From Acanthaster planci (lineage: Eukaryota; Echinodermata; Asteroidea; Valvatida; Acanthasteridae), in assembly GCF_001949145.1 (NCBI RefSeq), contig NW_019091418.1, forward strand, positions 2,435,061 to 2,495,060: a stretch of 60,000 nucleotides of DNA, written 5' to 3'. Positions 39,775 through 51,200 of this stretch are shown here, piece after piece. Position numbers and translations under genes: made by a program. Each line of letters opens with the position of its first letter. Position 1 is the first letter of the stretch. Below the pieces are notes generated by a model that ran no database searches, was not told the origin of the DNA, and worked only from the letters and a program-made list of their open reading frames with translations.

Positions 39775-39877
39775 TCTCCCCCCCCCACCCCACCCCCATG
39801 ACGACACAGACAAGAATCATCCCTGGCTTAGCTCTCCTCCTAATGGCACAGTGGTTCAAGTTCGGGGGAGGGGGGGA
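39775..39877. repeat. Opposed C-rich and G-rich runs
   Basis: A C-rich run (about 39777-39798) is followed 60 bases later by a G-rich run (about 39862-39876), so the strand can fold back on itself. A G-rich patch (GGGGGCGGAGG) follows at about 39950. Confidence 0.6.
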
Positions 39878-40581
39878 TGTGGTATATCCCCTTTCTCGCG
39901 CCGTTCACACTTTGCAGTTCAATACCAATTTTGCTAATGCAAATAGCCTCGGGGGCGGAGGATTGCCCTGTTGGAGCTAGAGTCACCTCTATCTGAAACC
40001 AGAGATGCATCCCTGAAATTCTAGCCAATACCGACACTTAGAATAGACAGTGGCACATTATCTGCAGTCAATGAGCGGCAACTCTGAATCATCACTACAA
40101 CCTTCTCTTTAATCATCAGGGGCTCACATCCGGTTCAATACAAATATATTAATAATTTCCAATATGTTAATTCCATAATAAATCAACGTCTGATGAATTC
40201 CTCCGAGTAATTAATTATTTGATAGGGAAAGACCCAAAACACACGACATACAAAAACAGAAACCAACAACCTACATGTACCTTGAAGAAGTGGACTTAAT
40301 AAATAAGATCAATATTTTAACTGACTGTCTCTGCTCTATTCATTAATCAAGTTTATAATATGGTTTACATCGAATTTCTGCTCTATCCGAATGATCTTTC
40401 TCAGAGGATTCACTCAGAGGAGAAATATGTGAATGGAAAGCTTTCCCAGAGTTCATGCCAGAATGGACACTAAATTCATTTGCTTTTGATTTCATGTATA
40501 AGGTTAGCCTGGTTAGATGGGCTCAAGTTGAAACATTAGCCATCTGACTCGGGTAACAAATTGAACCAACACCGAGCTCAC

Positions 40582-40614
40582 CTCCAAGAGAGAGTAATAA
40601 ACTCGCATAAATCT
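40582..40614 (-). CDS. Candidate microexon (33 bp)
   Basis: Acceptor CATGATTTCACTTTAG|AGA and a strong donor TTGGAG|GTGAGC enclose 33 bp. In phase 0 it reads RFMRVYYSLLE, which would continue a helix into exon 39653-39561. All three frames are open over this length, so coding content gives no support. The call depends on the two good splice sites and on phase agreement with both neighbours. Confidence 0.33.
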
Positions 40615-43098
40615 CTAAAGTGAAATCATGTATCAGATGGCAATATGGATTACCGGCTATCACATTGTATTACTTCCACCTGTCCTGGGTACTCAAGACA
40701 GAGTGGCAGAAGGAAGACAGAGAGCAGAAATAGTACCAGTAAATACCAAATATATCATACACTCTGTGAGCATCAGAGAGGATTTGGGAGTTGCTTTGTG
40801 CTTCTGAAGGCTCATGTTGCGATCAAATAAAAACAGGACATCTGTGGAGACCGCACTCAAGAGCACGTGAATCTTCTGGTGCAGTTTTGTCCTTTTGTCT
40901 CACTTTAGCAAAATCATTCAGGAATTTTCGACCCTAATTTCATGATTTCGGGTACCACGGTCATGAAGTTACTTGTTGGAGCAATAAGAACTGAGCCCCC
41001 TGGTAAGCAGTTGGTCCCCCATTAGCGAAAATCATAAGCTTCAAAATTATGTTTTGTTCTCATGATGTGCCCGCAGCTGGTACCATGGTCCCCCAGTGCG
41101 GGAAGCTGGCAACAGGGCTGGAGCAACGTCTGTCATGACTGGATAGGAATGATGGTCTGTCTTAATCTCAGAAAAAAAACAAACAATTACCATCCAGCCG
41201 AATTTTAACAAGACCTACACGCATCAGTATTCAGCATCTTGAGCAAGTGGTAGTATGAGCCTGAGTGACCTTATAGGATCAATACCTGCTGAACAAATTC
41301 AATTGAATGGACAGAGTGTTGACTGGGTTTAACACAAGAAGAAGCCCTCTACCGCACCAGTCCTTACTCAGTGAACAGAGTCTCCACAAGGGTTTTAAGC
41401 ATCATGAGAGAAGTAGCACTATAGCCTGAGCCCTGAGTCAGACCAGACAGATCAGTGAAGGCATGCTTGCATAATGCAATTCAGGGCTAGTGAGCAAAGA
41501 GACAAATGTATCTGGAAGGATACGGCAGGGGGAACGCACGACCCAAGGTTAACACGATTTCATCGCCGCTGATCATCCTCGCTCTGGCGATAACACGGAT
41601 AAGGAATTGAATACCACACACGGCGCAGCACACAGACAACATCCCGACCCACACCGCCAATCATATCAGTTTCATTACACACAATGCAATGATTCAAGAG
41701 GCTTTAAGATGGATGAAAACATGGCTACTGCTATTATGGATATGACGGGCAATGTCAACACACACACAGACACTTTTCTAAGGCAAGTGTGGCAATCCAA
41801 TACAAGCCTAATGTCTCATCCTACAATTTGATTTTTTGTAACCCTAACTCCTTTTGAAGGATGCCGCCTCTCGCCATGAAAGCCTTTCAAGCCAAGCAAC
41901 ATCAGTAGATCCAATAGTCAGTATCCATTTCAACAACTCTACCCAAGGACAAACTAATGCACTGCAATGACCTCTGTACAAACCTGTAGAGATTCCTGCT
42001 CCTGTTTTCAGCAATTTTCAATGTCTTGTAAAGAACAACCCCCTGTACAGGCAGCACTAAAGTAACCCTTTATTCTATTCAAAGGAGCTCTGTATACCCA
42101 CATTGCTCTTTTCTATCAAGTTTTCAGGTTTTAATTTTGGAATAAAGGCTTTTCTATTGGGCCAATTGGAATCAATGAGTCCCTGGTGGGCAAGCCTGCT
42201 GCTTTGCCATTGTTCAGTGTGATTGATCTACCATAGCCACACTGTGACAATTTGTACTCAAGCATTAAATTGACAGAGTTCTTTGGTACCTTTCAAATCT
42301 AGCTAGGTACGAGAAACCCATTAAAAAAAGTGAAAGAAAACCACCACAAATCCCATAAGTTTTGTAGTGCAGCAGTTATGGGTGGCCAGCTAAGTACGAC
42401 ATATCCCTGAAACCAGTTGATTTTTTCCTTCTGTTGTGACTGGTTTCTGCCGATTAACCCCATTCAAGCTCACCATTAATCCAAGCTATGTGTGAGCCCT
42501 GGTCCTTGTCTAACCCTGTTGTCACTGAGGACAGTGGCTTTTTAGTAAAGCCCTTCTTTTGTGCTTACTGAAAAGCCCAACTACAGTCAAGCGTGTATCA
42601 CTATCATGGACAATACCCATGCCTGGTCATTCCCTGCTGTGATGGGCTATCAATCCACTGCATGAGACACTTTTGTCTTTACTCCTCTGGGCCAGAGGTC
42701 AGAGCCTCTGGCTGGAATTACCCCCTCTCACAATTATTATTCTGTCCAGCATTGTTTTCCCTGTAAATTTGAGCAAAATGGGATATTCGGGTGGACATCA
42801 AAGTCTGTCAAACATTAAAACCCAGACTTAAGATCAAAGAGTTTTCTAGTTGAATGAGCACTAAAGGGAATATTTGCAAATTTATGAGAAGACCACCAAC
42901 TGAGATTTTAACACTGGCTACATATCCATGTCTTGTCCAACTAACAGCAATCCATCACAAAGCAGGCATGATTTAGTTAAGTGCTTTCAAAATGTTGTAT
43001 CCATAGTTCTTTTCGATAATTTTCCAAAGAACTCAACTGTTGCTCTACGGACGAGGAAACTTAGTCAGCCGTTTAAACTTGATGCACACTAGACTCAC
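40615..43098 (-). other. Proposed intron (2.5 kb)
   Basis: Contains the plus-strand exon-like frame 40909-41002. Nothing else is supported. Confidence 0.35.
40909..41002 (+). CDS. Exon-like open frame on the plus strand, unplaced
   Basis: Plus-strand acceptor GTCCTTTTGTCTCACTTTAG|CAA and donor GCCCCCTG|GTAAGC are both strong. The 94 bp between them is open in one frame only, phase 0 to one base, reading QNHSGIFDPNFMISGTTVMK and continuing LLVGAIRTEPP. It would lie opposite an intron of the minus-strand gene. No partner exon was found on this strand, so it may be a decoy. Confidence 0.2.
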
Positions 43099-43224
43099 CC
43101 AGGAAGTTATACGTGTAGTTTTCAAGTCCTGAACAAGTATTTGTGACTGACCATCATTTAACATTTCAGCCAGTTTATTTTTTGTTGGAGTTATTATGTT
43201 ATTCACCAACATTTTGTTGGAACT
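43099..43224 (-). CDS. Candidate 42-codon exon, helical segment
   Basis: A 126 bp frame in phase 0 at both ends, with acceptor TTATAATTCCTCACCTGTACATAG and consensus donor TCCTGG|GTGAGT. It includes NKLAEMLNDGQSQILVQDLK and reads like soluble helical protein. It does not fit the phase of the nearest upstream candidate (43703-43590, which leaves one base). An exon between them may have been missed, or one call is wrong. An alternative acceptor upstream (TGGTGTTTACACAG, exon start 43272) opens a different overlapping frame, including KYLDVHLFIIPHLYIEF, that ends at TAA. This too is possible. Confidence 0.42.
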
Positions 43225-43589
43225 CTATGTACAGGTGAGGAATTATAAACAAATGCACATCAAGATATTTGACTGTGTAAACACCAATAGTCAGTACAAA
43301 CATTTTAGCGAGGAGAAACCACTAATCCTGAACTTTTAAGAAGGCAAATTTCTTTTCAGTGCTTTATCCAAAGACAAAAAGTTTCATTAAAATGTAATTA
43401 GTCCGATGTGATCCTCTTATGTCTTAAGTCATGTCTGTACTCGACAGTTTTTGTCCAATGGTTTTAACGAGCCAATGGTAGAACGAAAAATGGTTAAATA
43501 CGACCACTCTCTGCATTTGGAATTTCCACCAGGGAAAATTTTACCGAGTCCACAGGAGAAGTGACCGAGCTGTCGATACAATGACTTAC

Positions 43590-43703
43590 GAGGGCATTTT
43601 GCATGATCTTTCGTCTGCATTTGTTTTTGTTCTTGCAGTCCATCATCTGGAAATGGTGTACTCGTAACATCAGTTAGTCTTCCAATTGTATGAATAATAA
43701 TTT
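43590..43703 (-). CDS. Well-defined exon of an unidentified minus-strand gene
   Basis: The acceptor is textbook: a long pyrimidine tract with nine consecutive T and then six more, followed by CCAATCATGGCAG. The donor CCCTC|GTAAGT is also strong. The 114 bp exon takes two bases to complete a split codon and leaves one. It encodes IIIHTIGRLTDVTSTPFPDD and continues with a Gln/Lys-rich stretch (LQEQKQMQTKDHAKCP). With exon 44547-44478 the split codon becomes Glu. The start is hydrophobic and helical and the end hydrophilic, as in a helical-repeat protein running into a linker. A 189-codon open stretch on the same strand includes this exon, but its upstream part is the acceptor tract read as poly-Phe and is not taken as coding. 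Confidence 0.6.
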
Positions 43704-44477
43704 CTGCCATGATTGGAAAAAAGAAAAAAAAAGCACTGGAAGTACTTGCCACATGCCACACCACGGCAAAATATGGAAATGTGAATGCGCAGCTCCCCTG
43801 CAAGAAGCATGTCCACAATGGACTTTCAATCCCGGGAAAAGTGATCTGCAACACTTTCTTGGACAGAAGATTGCTGATAAAAATGACCGCATGACTCCGT
43901 AAGAGTAACCAAGGAAAACTTCCTGGGATGTCCGTCATAGACTTAAATGGGAGAGTAACCACCATCTCACTAAGTTTGACCAAAAAAGTCCAGTGCAAAC
44001 AGGGCTTTATGTGTACTCAACAGTCCAAAATGGTGAAGAGCCACAGATATCGAGGGAGACTGATTTCACTGCTGATCACACTGTAATAATATCTATAGTT
44101 ACGAAAGTCTCAGGTTCAATTCCACATGTATTTGTACTGCCTTCCTCATCAAGATGACCAAAACGAATGACTAAGAGTCATTACACAGCAGTTCACCTTG
44201 TTATAAAAATTAGTCAAATTTAGCCGTGGCCCAATATGCAAGGCTGAATGATTCATTCACTCAAGATCTAGTTCTCTCTTTACTTAGGTGGCTGGACGTA
44301 GGCCTCGTTGTGCTCATTAAGTGCTATGACCACCGCATCACCACTTCAATGCCCACCAGATGGAAGCCCAGTAGTTGCTTTCCATTGTTTGCCAACAGGC
44401 GGCCCATTCTTTGCAGAAATTGTGATAAATGTTCAAAAAGCCCTCAAGATTATGGAAATCTGTGCAATTTATAATAC

Positions 44478-44547
44478 CAGGCATGGTGCTAAAAGCCATC
44501 AAGTTGGCAATATGCTTCAGTTCAATTGAACCCGGGGTAAATTTCAC
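44478..44547 (-). CDS. Exon of the same unidentified minus-strand gene
   Basis: A 70 bp exon with acceptor CCATCTCCATTTTTAG|GTG and donor ATGCCTG|GTATTA, the latter weaker than consensus. It starts in phase 0 and leaves one base, fitting exon 43703-43590 exactly. It encodes VKFTPGSIELKHIANLMAFS plus TMP. Joined to its neighbours it makes a continuous stretch of alternating hydrophobic and polar residues typical of arm/HEAT-like helices, though no repeat consensus was identified. The open frame continues past the donor to a TGA at 44340-44338, so a retained intron or other 3' end is possible. Confidence 0.52.
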
Positions 44548-45227
44548 CTAAAAATGGAGATGGGTATTTGAAGTTCCCAGAGGCACAGGATTCCCACTGT
44601 TGGGGCGGGGTGAGTGGAAGAACTGGACCTGACAGTGGGAGGCTCGAGTCCAATTAATTTTTATAGTTTTCTTTTCTTTGTTTTCCAAAATTTAGTGGTG
44701 AAACGGTGATGAGGGGGGCTAAAGATTTTTTGGGGGAGGGGGATGCACTGTACCCCCTCTCCCTGCTAAGCTGCACTGACACTTCTCAAAGTCCAATAGA
44801 TACTTGCATTCCAATGATCCAATGATATTTTAGGGGGTTCACAATGTGTCTGTTTCAGTTCTTCTTTGAATACGTAGTAAGTGATGTTTGTGAGACAAAA
44901 AGTGAAAATGGAAAAACCCTAATTTTAAATCAAATAAAGTACTTTCCAACTGTAAGTGGGTATTATTCTGGCAAACTGCAGGAAAAGAAACCAGAATTGC
45001 CCTTTTTCTTCATTACATCATGAAATGCAAGGTTGGAAACAGCTATTATCCCAGTTTCAGAATTCTGAAAATGTAATCAAGGGACCAGAATTTGCAGTAT
45101 GTTTCAGACTGCTTTTAAAAGTGAGGCATTCAAACTCTTATCAACTCCTTGCAATTTAGTCAATCATAAAAAATCAATAGCTGTAACAACTACCTGATAG
45201 TTCCAATTTTCAATCTGTCCAACTTAC

Positions 45228-45287
45228 CAGAGGGTGGTGGTCAGGAAGACTTCGTAGATACAGATCCATGATTTTAAGAAAATGATC
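45228..45287 (-). CDS. Exon of the same unidentified minus-strand gene
   Basis: A 60 bp exon, phase 0 to phase 0, with acceptor GTACTAATTGTGTTCAG|GAT and a near-perfect donor CCTCTG|GTAAGT. It encodes DHFLKIMDLYLRSLPDHHPL, an amphipathic helix followed by a Pro/His turn. It runs in phase into exon 44547-44478. A longer open frame of 66 codons on the same strand (45424-45224) overlaps it in another frame and appears to be a shadow. Confidence 0.52.
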
Positions 45288-48200
45288 CTGAACACAATTA
45301 GTACATCGAAGACACACAGAAAAACGCTCCAGCAATTTTTCTCCTTACATTTCAAGAGCTGCTTTTTGTATGAGTAACTTCCAGAAAGGTGTTTGATGAT
45401 GTCAAATGCATACAATTTAAACATGTATTATAATTTCACTGGTGATGACGGTGCTTTGCTCAATTCCTGGTACATGTAAAAATATCACTTTTTGAAGAAA
45501 AGCAAATCGCCTAAGCACGCACACCCAGGATTGTGGTGAAATCGTCGCCTGGTGACTATAAGCAAATCTTACTAGAAGATGTTATGCGGTATCCTCATCC
45601 TACATTAACAAGGGCATCAAAGTTGGACTGACAAAAAAACACAGTGTCAAAGCACGGCAAACCATCATGAGACAAGGTACTGCATCTTAGCTGTGCCGCT
45701 AGCGGCCTCGACTGTCCTGCCAACAACATCCAGTAGCTTTTTGCCTCATCCTCTCAAGGAAACCCACCAGGTCTCTCCAGGTTGGCTCCAGAGCCGTGAT
45801 GCCTATCTGTCCTATCTCCTCCCCACATCATCAATGCTGTCTCCATGCCTCTATTGGTCTGCACAAACTACTATTGTCAGCAATTACAACTTAGCTCTTT
45901 TCTCAGATGCACACTGAAGCATGAGGAAATGTCGGGCTGCTCCACTGTGTCGGCACTGTAGTTGCAACTCCTGACTACAGCCAGTGGTTGTAATGCATTC
46001 ATCACAACAGTGTATTAATCTTAATCATAATTGTGTAATTTCTGCACATCAATTAAATATATCTGAATGCCTCCTTCCTTCCAACAGCTGTCAATCCAAT
46101 GTACACAGAGAGATACCAACAGCGTGACTACCATTTACCACAGCTTACTGCCCCTCTGAGAAGTTTGGTCCACCCCTTTCAACAGTGCTGTGATATAATG
46201 GTTGCTTCCACATGATTTCATTGGCTACCCTCCGTGCTGCAGACTGTGCATGTGTGGGTGAGCTTGTGTGTGTTATTGAAAAGGACAACAGTATCAAGAC
46301 CTATAGAGGAACAATTTTAATTCTGCCCTAAGCAGCGGGGATTGATGCTGCCATCAAAGTGGGTAGCTATCCAATCTAGCCAGGAAACGCTCAACAATAA
46401 AGGTGCAGGGACAAGACAAATGATAGGTGCTAGGTAGGAAATGCCTGGCAATATTGACGCAATGAAAGACTAATGTCTTCAGCACTAATAAGGGAGGACA
46501 CTGCTGCAAGACTTGGCCAAACCGGGAAAAAAGATACTAGAGTAGACAAACAGAGTTTGGGAGCTTGTAATTATCAAGCAGCCATAATCAACAAGAGACT
46601 GTGGACACTGTGGCTAAGAAGTCACATTTGTGCTCATGCCTTCCATAAAATCTCAGCAGTATCCTGATGATGGAATAGTGTTATGAATACCGATATCAAA
46701 ACTGAGCGCATGACAATAAATAATGAACACTTTAAAAAAAGTAAAGTGTTTGAGAATAACCTTCACAAGTCCAAAGCATCAAATTTTAACTTGATGTTTC
46801 CCACATCCCGGGGAAGTTACAGTTGCAGAATGATAAAACAGAAAAAAAATGAACAGGTTTGTGCATAACATGAAATAATAAAAACAGCCTTTGTGATATT
46901 AAAAAGCTTTAATTTTGAGAAACATACATGACCTGGGCCTAAAACTGAATTTAGATTTAAAATAAATTGTAGATCTACATGCATCATGAATATTACAATC
47001 ACTACTGTAAACAAAAAGGCATTATCATGTGCTTGTATGCTCTTCTTCTGCAGACATGTTATTTAAATGCAGGCCTCACTAAAGTAGTTATACTTAGGAA
47101 AAACAGTTGTGGATTCCTGAATTTTGTTTTTATAGCAAATGCATCAGCAATGACCGTGAGTATCAAATTTATAGGAGAAGCCTTGTGGATTCCAAGGTGA
47201 CACACAGAAATGACTGTGTGTTCTAGGGCACTCTAATTATGTCTAAAATTACCACAGACAAATCATTAGTGGGCAATACCCAACACACAAAGCACACAGC
47301 ACTAAGTGGTGCACTGTGTGGCAAGGCCAAACATTTTCTCAACTGAATCAAACACACGGACTACACACTGTTCAGTTCTGTTTGATGACTTTGTTTTCTG
47401 TGTTGTCTAAACACATTGTTTTGCAATTTTTATACCCACTAACCCAAATTTATTTCTTTAAACAGGGCGCAAAACTTAAAGGAGGGGCGGCAAACTTAAA
47501 GCACTAAGAAATGGACGGCTGAACTTAAGTCTTGAAGTCCAAAAGCTTGGTTCCATAACGACGTAAGAAATGCAGAGGGCAATGCAATCAAGATGCAAAC
47601 TACAATGCGGACATATGGCAACACGCCAAACGATTGTATCACCGACAACGCCAACACAAACCAGCCTGCAAACAATTGGCAAAACTGAGCCAGGTTCAAC
47701 TTTGCCGACTGTTTGCGTCGAGTAGCCATGGTATCCCCACACAAACACACATGCTGGCATGACCAGGGTGCAACAATGTCCCTCTCACTTAGCACCATGA
47801 ATTTTGCCCATTTTTCTCCTTCATGCATAAATATTACACCCTTATGATCAACTAAATAGCTGACCATCAACAAAATACATGAAACTGGAGTACATGTACA
47901 TATTTGGCATCAACAAGGTAAAGTCAATCTAAAAGGGTATTTTCCAAAAAAAATCACTGAGTTTCTGAAGCCACTCTGTTTCAATTTTGGGTGGAATTAT
48001 GTCATGCACCGTCTCTTCCGTTTGTGTCTGTCTTTTCAGGTCTTGCTGGCCATCTGTTTTACAAATGACCAAATGAAAACCAGGCATAAGAATCATCCAT
48101 CTACAAAAGTCTACTTCAAACAACCATCTGACATGTGTACATGTATATGGGTATGCAAGTGTCAAGATTTCCTGTGCCAGCCAATCGCAGCCACTGGTCA

Positions 48201-51200
48201 AGAACAATATTAATGTCCAAGGCTGTTGATTGGTCAACCAGGTGACACTAACATCTTAGATGGAAACTCAGTGAATGGTCATGCATATCCAATGTCTCGA
48301 GATGTTTTTCAATAGAAACTTGTCACATTTGACTTTTTATTATCATCTAGGCCAACACGAGATTGGAAAAACTACTACATTGTAAAAGCAATGTTACAAT
48401 TCAAAGACTTCAAAGAAACTACTGCTATGCTTTATGTAACAGTTAAAAAAACACTTCATATTGCCCGGCAGCCATCTCTAATAAATTACCAATTCCATTT
48501 GTATTTATCTTTATATCATTCAAAACAATCTTTCCAAAGGACAAGTAGGTAACCATACATTAGAACCGAAGGGAAAAAGGTACATGTACATGTACTCTGG
48601 CAAGGCAGGAACATGTCAATAACACATGTTGGAAATACACAAAAGGACAAGCACTTCTATGTGATTGACCTCGACAGAACAGCAATTAATCAAATACTCA
48701 AGAATTTTATAAACTATGACATTTCTCCCCATCCCAATGCACTACACCATCGACAAAATACGGAAAAAAGTGCTTTGATATTGTTGGGTACATCTCTTTA
48801 TTACAGTCATGCATTGATTTACCAGTTTGTCAATTTTCTCCAGAATGGTGTGCTTAAAAAGGACTATTTTTAGTTATAAGTTAATATTTCAAATGCATTT
48901 GTCACTAAATTCTTTGATAGAACTGTAAGGTGTTCCATTCGTGCGTTCAGAAACAACAAGCATCCGTCCAGAGTTCAAGGCATTAGTTTGACTTGGGTTC
49001 CTGGCCAACGCAGGCATGAGCTCAGCTTGTGTTTTCCAATAAATCTTCTAGAGTTCATTAACTTGGCGATCGTTAAGTCCCCAGCAACCGAGACTACTGC
49101 CTGTAGTTAGGCACTATCTAGGTCGTTATGTTAAATTTTCAAAGCAACTCAGGTTGAACAGTATTCCACTCCAATGTAGAAGTCAAAAAATACCTCTATC
49201 ATTTTTTTGCTTTTTCCTTCCTTGCAAAAGAGAAACAAATTAACATTTAAGCTTCAGTATGTAATTATACGTTTTCCATTTATTCATTCAAAACTAAAAT
49301 GAATTTCCCAAACTCTGCCAACATATTTCCTTTGGTATTGCAAGCTAATGATATACGCGGTATCATTTGTTTTTAGGAAATAACAAAAGAAATTCATATT
49401 CCTACTCCTCAAAGCCTCAAATCAGAGAAATAAGGCATCTATGCATATTCTGTCAAATGTTTCAAATGGTTCATCAGCTGGTTGAAGTGAAGCGTGAATA
49501 CAAAATTGGAGACCAAAAAACCCAAAAGCGAATAAAGGGAATATTGAAAGAAAAAAAGAAAAGGCAAAAAAATGAAATATTAAAAGCAACCCTAAAAGAC
49601 CAGGGATTCTAGGAGAAAAGAGCAGGGACAAACATCCCCTGGGGTGGAAACTGAAGCTCCCAACACATTAATCTGATTTAAGGACCAGTAATACCTGACT
49701 TTGCAAGGATGTAGCGCCCCTGACTTTGCAACACGATCTGCAGCAAGCAGACAATGGGAGGTAACTCATGCAGACCCACAAGCCACCAATCCCACAGAGA
49801 GCTTCAAGAGACTTTAATGAATCACCTCCGCCCGTTATATTTTGGAGGGGGACTTTTCCTATTCTATCCCCTGCTCCTACTAGCCCCTCGTTCAGCACTT
49901 GCTCATCTTATTGGGTGATTCTGGGCAGCATATACCCCCTCCCAAGGGGGTTTCAGTCCCCGCCTCCATCTGCCAAAGGTCACAAATGACAAAGACCTCG
50001 AAACAGCACAGAGGAAACAAAACTCTTGCACAGATGGTGTTAGGTATGATATCAAATTAATGCAAGTCTGTTTATAATATGGACATATTGTGTTGTAAAT
50101 TATTTACATTGCCAAAAAATTGAGGAATTATGAGCTGATTGGTAGTGACAATGATGAACTGAACAAAGACCTTGGAACAACGGTCAAATTCTGATTCAGA
50201 AATCAAAAAGAAACCTTTCATAACAATTTTTTGGATTAACGATTTGAAAAGGATATAAAAATTTTACAGGTGTTGTGTATGAACAAAAAATAGAGACCAA
50301 CAGGTTTTTCAAACCCTATGACAAATATATGAAGCCAAACGGATGGTAAAAAATATAATATCCACGTTCAGAAAGGTTTTACAGATATATGAAAGAGGAA
50401 AATAGATTTCTTGTTGGGGGGAAACTCAGCTCATTTGAGTGAAAGTAAGTAGTGCATATAACACTAGTCACCAAGCCGGAGAATCGCATCACAATGGCCA
50501 TTTCATACCAACAAACCCAGGGCTCAGAGACCGTGACAAAATTAAATTCAGGGCTGGAAATTCTAGAGCACTGGGGACAAATGATACAGTGGCACACACA
50601 ATGGGAACAAAACCACAGAGGAACAGAGGGGGAAATGTTGAACAAAACTGCCGCCCCGTAACTGCAATCTCAAATGGACCCTGTCTTATGTGTACGTGTG
50701 CAGGGGCTGATTGGGTTTCGGCTGGCCATATTGGCTTAGAAATAGGGGTCGCCAGACACAACAAGCCCCAGGGTCGCAAAGTCAAAGACAGCAGGAAAAC
50801 AATACCTTGTAAGTCAATGTCCCTAGTGGATACAGGAAAATTAATGACAAAATACAACTTTATTGGCACTTGGCCAATTTAAAGTCGGACAGTCAGGCAC
50901 AAGTGACAATCTACAATGGAAACATTTCTAGTCTGATACAAATCCACAAAAATATAGAAATCAACTTTTTAAAGACTTGAGAACGTATCTTATCCCATCA
51001 TTCGAAATTGATTTCAATATCAACAATCTGAACTTTTACAATATGTGACACATTTACTATTTTCCAACAGTCACCTGCTTTGTCTTGTCACATTCACAGT
51101 GACATCACTCTTAGTTTGACTCATGTTGTGCCATTGACCCAACAAAAACTTAAACCTCAACTGGACTCTCGGTACACAAGCCAGAACAAAAACATACTTC

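Noticed and set aside
39582-39980. 132-codon plus-strand frame
   Set aside because: Opposite the candidate exon 39653-39561 and running through C- and G-runs. It looks like a composition artefact.
43690-43998. Upstream half of a 189-codon minus-strand frame with a poly-Phe run, and two plus-strand frames over the same bases
   Set aside because: The Phe run is the pyrimidine tract of the acceptor at 43703 read as codons. The plus-strand frames are its Lys-rich shadow, and one of them hits a stop in otherwise protein-like sequence.
44060-44125. B-box-like GGTTCAATTCC, possible tRNA or SINE head
   Set aside because: No A box at the right spacing and no tRNA-like fold.
45290-45424. Minus-strand frame including LYAFDIIKHLSGSYSYKKQL, ending at a donor-like GTAAGG
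   Set aside because: It has a stop just upstream and no acceptor, and its phase cannot join exon 45287-45228 across the 60 bp gap.
50439-50882. 147-codon plus-strand frame, with overlapping frames on both strands
   Set aside because: Three long frames overlap in one place, none has splice or start context, and the composition is unremarkable.
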